From an uncultured Rothia sp. (GTDB taxonomy: Bacteria; Actinomycetota; Actinomycetes; Actinomycetales; Micrococcaceae), in assembly GCF_937976295.1 (NCBI RefSeq), contig NZ_CALJRY010000137.1, forward strand, positions 1-7,598: DNA of 7,598 bases, in the 5' to 3' direction. The translations under genes were made by a program, and so were the position numbers. A model generated the notes under the pieces. The model did not search any database. It was not told the DNA's origin and saw only the letters and a list, made by a program, of their open reading frames with translations. Below are positions 4,788 through 7,598 of this stretch, in pieces; positions within the stretch are counted from its first letter, which is position 1; the number at the start of each line of letters is the position of its first letter.

Positions 4788-7592
4788 TTAGCTCACCTTC
4801 TCCAGCGGTGCGTAACGCAGCAGCAGGCGCTTCTCTTCGGAGCCGAAGCGAACCTTCGCCACGGTCTTATCGCCGCTACCCTCAACGGCGAGCACGCGGC
4901 CCTCACCGAACTTGGCGTGGCGCACGGTATCGCCGACCGCCAGGGTCGGGATTTCCTTGCTCTGGTGCACGCGGGAACGGTTCGTCACCTTCGAGGAGGC
5001 GGTGGCCGCCGCCAGCCCGTAGCTTGCCGAGCCGTTAATATCCGCGGTGGACGGCTCAGAACGCCGCGCGGGGCGGGACTCGTAGGGGTCGTAGGAGCCG
5101 CGCGAGCTGCCGGAACTGTAACCACCGGAGCTATAACCGCCCGAGTAGCCACCGGAGTAGCCAGCGGAGCCGGAACGGGAACCACCCGAATAGCCGCCGT
5201 AGGAACTACCGTAGGAACCGCCTCCATACGAACCGCCTCCGCGAGCGCCATACGCGCCCATACCGGAGGCGCCAAAGCCCGAGAAACCGGCGGTGCGCTT
5301 CCACTCGATGAGCTCCTCCGGAATCTCTTCCAGGAAGGGCGAGGGCGGGTTGAACTGGCTCTTACCCCACATGGTGCGGGTCTCCGAGCGGGTCAGGTAC
5401 AGGCGCTCCATGGCGCGGGTCAGACCCACGTACGCCAGGCGGCGTTCCTCGCTCATTTCCTTCTCGTCGGTCAGGGCACGCTGGTGCGGGAACAGGCCGT
5501 GCTCCATGCCGGTCAGGAACACCACGGGGAACTCCAGGCCCTTGGCGGTGTGCAGGGTCATGAGGGTGACCATGCCCTGCGCCTTCGCCTCAGCTGCCTC
5601 GGCGGCGATCTGTGCGGCGGAGGCGTTCTCACCCTCCGCGCTGGCGGGGCGGTTCGGGATCGAGTCGGCGTCGGCAACCAGAGCCACGTGTTCGAGGAAC
5701 TGTTCCAGGTCGGCGCCGGGGTTCTCGGTCTCGAACTCGACCATGGCGTCGAGCAGCTCGGAGAGGTTTTCCACGCGCGATTCGTCCTGAATGTCCTTGG
5801 AGGCGCGCAGAGCCGCAAGGTACCCGGTCTGCTCCAGGACCGCTTCCAGGCAGGTTGCGGCGGGTTCGGTGCGGGCGATTTGCGCCAGGTCGTCCATGAG
5901 GCGCACGAACTCGGCGTACTTCTTCACGGCGGCAGCCCCCAGGCCGGGGATGTCGGCAGCCTGGCGTGCGGCGGCGTAGAAGGAGATGCGGTTCGCACTC
6001 GCGTACTCCGCCACCACGGACTCAGACTTGGCACCGATACCGCGCTTGGGCTCGTTGAGGATACGGCGCACGTTCACGTCGTCGTCGGGGTTGCTCAGGG
6101 CGCGCAGGTATGCCAGGGCGTCCTTGATTTCCTTACGCTCGTAGAAGCGGGTACCGCCGACCACGCGGTAGGGCAGGCCGGCACGCATGAGCATATCCTC
6201 GAGGGTTCGGGACTGCGCGTTGGTGCGGTAGAAGATGGCGACGTCACCGGGCTGCACGCCGTGCTCATCGGCAAGGCGATCAATTTCGCGGGTGATGTAG
6301 CGTGCCTCGGCGTGCTCGGATTCGGCGACGTAACCGATAATCTTCGCGCCCGCGCCGGAGGCGGTCCACAGCTTCTTGGGGCGACGGTCGGGGTTGCGTT
6401 CAATGACCGCGTTCGCCGCGGAGAGGATGTTCTGCGTGGAACGGTAGTTCTGTTCCAGCAGGATCGTGTGGGCGTTTGGGTAGTCCTTCTCGAAGTCCGT
6501 GATATTGCGAATATCCGCACCGCGGAAGGCGTAGATGGACTGGTCGGAGTCACCCACCACGGTCAGCTCGGCGGGGGGCACGGCGTCCGGGTAGGGGCCG
6601 CGGTCAGCCGGTGCCTTCGCGTGGGCGCCGACCAGTTCACGCACCAGCTGATACTGGGCGTGGTTGGTGTCCTGGTACTCGTCCACGAGGATGTGGCGGA
6701 ACTTGCGGCGGTAGTAGTTCGCGATTTCGGGGAACTTCTTGAGCAAAAAGACGGTGCGGCCAATCAGGTCGTCAAAGTCGAGGGAGTTAGCGGCGCGCAG
6801 ACGCTGCGTGTAGACGGTGTAGATCTGCGCGATGGTCTTCTCGTACGGGTTATCACTCGCCACGCGGGATGCGTAGGCTTCGGCGCTGACCAGCTCGTTT
6901 TTCAGCGCGGAGATGCGGTTGCCCACGGCCTTGGCGGTGAACTTCTTGGTGTCCAGGTTGAGCTCTTTAATAATCAAGCTCAGCAGGCGCTGCGAGTCGG
7001 TCGAATCGTAGATGGTGAAGGTGGACTTCAAACCCAGGGCGGCAGCCTCACGGCGCAGCACGCGCACGCAGAAGCTGTGGAAAGTAGAAATCCACATGTG
7101 CTTGGCGCGCGGGCCGACCAGCGCCTCAATACGTTCACGCATTTCGGCGGCAGCCTTGTTGGTGAAGGTGATGGCGAGAATCTGGCCGGGGGTCGCGCGG
7201 TGGGTTGCGAGCAGGTAGGCGATGCGGTGGGTGAGCACGCGGGTCTTGCCGGATCCAGCACCCGCGACGATGAGCAGGGGCGAGCCGGAGTGCAACACGG
7301 CTTCTTCCTGGCGTTCATTGAGCCCGGCGGTGAGGGAGGCGGGGTCCACCGCGTTGAGGCTGTGGGTGCGTTCACCGTAGGGGTCGGAGGGGTCGAAGTC
7401 CTCACCGTAGCCGCCGACGCGGTAGGCGGGCGGCATAAAGTCGCCGAGCGGGTCGGCGCCGGTGAAGGTTACGGGTGCGCCGGGTTCAGGAACGGGCGCG
7501 CTGGCAGCAGGGGCGCTGTAGGCGGGCATGCCGGTGGGCAGGGCGGCGGGTACGTCCTGTGCGGGTGCCTCCATCACCGGGGCATCCATCAC
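4788..7592 (-). CDS. pcrA: ATP-dependent DNA helicase PcrA/UvrD (SF1A), with low-complexity C-terminal linker
   Basis: A 3'-5' DNA helicase for nucleotide excision repair, replication restart and clearing of stalled RNA polymerase. Motifs in order: Q motif LNERQ (91-95), Walker A AGAGSGKT (110-117), Ia ITFTNKAAAEMRER (141-154), Walker B/II VDEYQD (303-308), III GDSDQSIYAFRG (347-358), IV QNYRS (381-385), V with TLHTAKG (679-685), VI YVGLTRA (721-727). A Gly/Ser/Tyr-rich linker (about 768-840) leads to a Tudor-like C-terminal domain (LAVGDTVRHAKFGEG, 884-898), known in PcrA/UvrD to bind RNA polymerase. The first 85 residues are Ala/Pro-rich and probably disordered. The 934-residue length is large for the family because of both tails. 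The start is unsure: GTG 7592 or ATG 7589 are possible, but the frame stays open to the window edge and any ribosome site is outside, so the true start may lie upstream. It precedes sucCD, as uvrD1 does in mycobacteria. Confidence 0.95.
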   Translation of the reverse strand: MMDAPVMEAPAQDVPAALPTGMPAYSAPAASAPVPEPGAPVTFTGADPLGDFMPPAYRVGGYGEDFDPSDPYGERTHSLNAVDPASLTAGLNERQEEAVLHSGSPLLIVAGAGSGKTRVLTHRIAYLLATHRATPGQILAITFTNKAAAEMRERIEALVGPRAKHMWISTFHSFCVRVLRREAAALGLKSTFTIYDSTDSQRLLSLIIKELNLDTKKFTAKAVGNRISALKNELVSAEAYASRVASDNPYEKTIAQIYTVYTQRLRAANSLDFDDLIGRTVFLLKKFPEIANYYRRKFRHILVDEYQDTNHAQYQLVRELVGAHAKAPADRGPYPDAVPPAELTVVGDSDQSIYAFRGADIRNITDFEKDYPNAHTILLEQNYRSTQNILSAANAVIERNPDRRPKKLWTASGAGAKIIGYVAESEHAEARYITREIDRLADEHGVQPGDVAIFYRTNAQSRTLEDMLMRAGLPYRVVGGTRFYERKEIKDALAYLRALSNPDDDVNVRRILNEPKRGIGAKSESVVAEYASANRISFYAAARQAADIPGLGAAAVKKYAEFVRLMDDLAQIARTEPAATCLEAVLEQTGYLAALRASKDIQDESRVENLSELLDAMVEFETENPGADLEQFLEHVALVADADSIPNRPASAEGENASAAQIAAEAAEAKAQGMVTLMTLHTAKGLEFPVVFLTGMEHGLFPHQRALTDEKEMSEERRLAYVGLTRAMERLYLTRSETRTMWGKSQFNPPSPFLEEIPEELIEWKRTAGFSGFGASGMGAYGARGGGSYGGGSYGSSYGGYSGGSRSGSAGYSGGYSGGYSSGGYSSGSSRGSYDPYESRPARRSEPSTADINGSASYGLAAATASSKVTNRSRVHQSKEIPTLAVGDTVRHAKFGEGRVLAVEGSGDKTVAKVRFGSEEKRLLLRYAPLEKVS

Positions 7593-7598
7593 TGCGGC

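Noticed and set aside
4288..4791. Plus-strand 167-codon frame covering the sucC-pcrA intergenic region
   Set aside because: Its start lies inside sucC antisense, the product is Arg/Pro-rich noise, and it would run through the palindromes and hairpins of the promoter region.

Overview
The window reads as chromosomal DNA of a moderately high-GC actinomycete. The twin-arginine signal, the pcrA-sucC-sucD gene order, the GTG start of sucC and the ferritin-like/VIT1 fusion all point that way. A Micrococcaceae member such as Rothia is my best guess, but this is inference from protein style and base composition; no rRNA or other marker is present.

Layout: (1) 1-776, plus strand: the 3' part of a VIT1/CCC1 iron/manganese transporter gene. 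Its reading frame is open to the left edge, and the visible start of the protein is the end of a ferritin-like domain, so the gene is cut by the window. (2) 777-1025: convergent intergenic region with a C8 tract, several hairpins and one good terminator (891-925) facing the minus-strand gene. (3) 1026-1973, minus: an unrecognised Tat-exported, cysteine-free, probably beta-rich protein with its own sigma70-type promoter and a 5'-leader hairpin. (4) 2163-2197: a perfect 13-bp stem-loop behind sucD. (5) 2214-3131 and 3161-4327, minus: sucD and sucC, the two subunits of succinyl-CoA synthetase, 29 nt apart and surely one operon. (6) 4328-4787: 460 nt without a gene, holding the likely sucC promoter, three perfect palindromes, a leader of about 200 nt with two 7-bp hairpins, and hairpins that may end pcrA transcription. 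(7) 4788-7592 (or on to the right edge), minus: the UvrD/PcrA superfamily 1 helicase.

The genes do not form one pathway. sucCD makes the substrate-level phosphorylation step of the TCA cycle; pcrA serves DNA repair and transcription-coupled processes; the VIT protein handles metal; the Tat protein acts outside the membrane. The pcrA-sucC-sucD neighbourhood is old in actinobacteria: uvrD1 (Rv0949), sucC (Rv0951) and sucD (Rv0952) lie together in Mycobacterium tuberculosis.

No mobile element, CRISPR array, tRNA or rRNA is visible. The most interesting points are the Tyr/Gly/Ser-rich low-complexity linker in PcrA, the cluster of palindromes at the sucC promoter, and the exported protein of unknown function.
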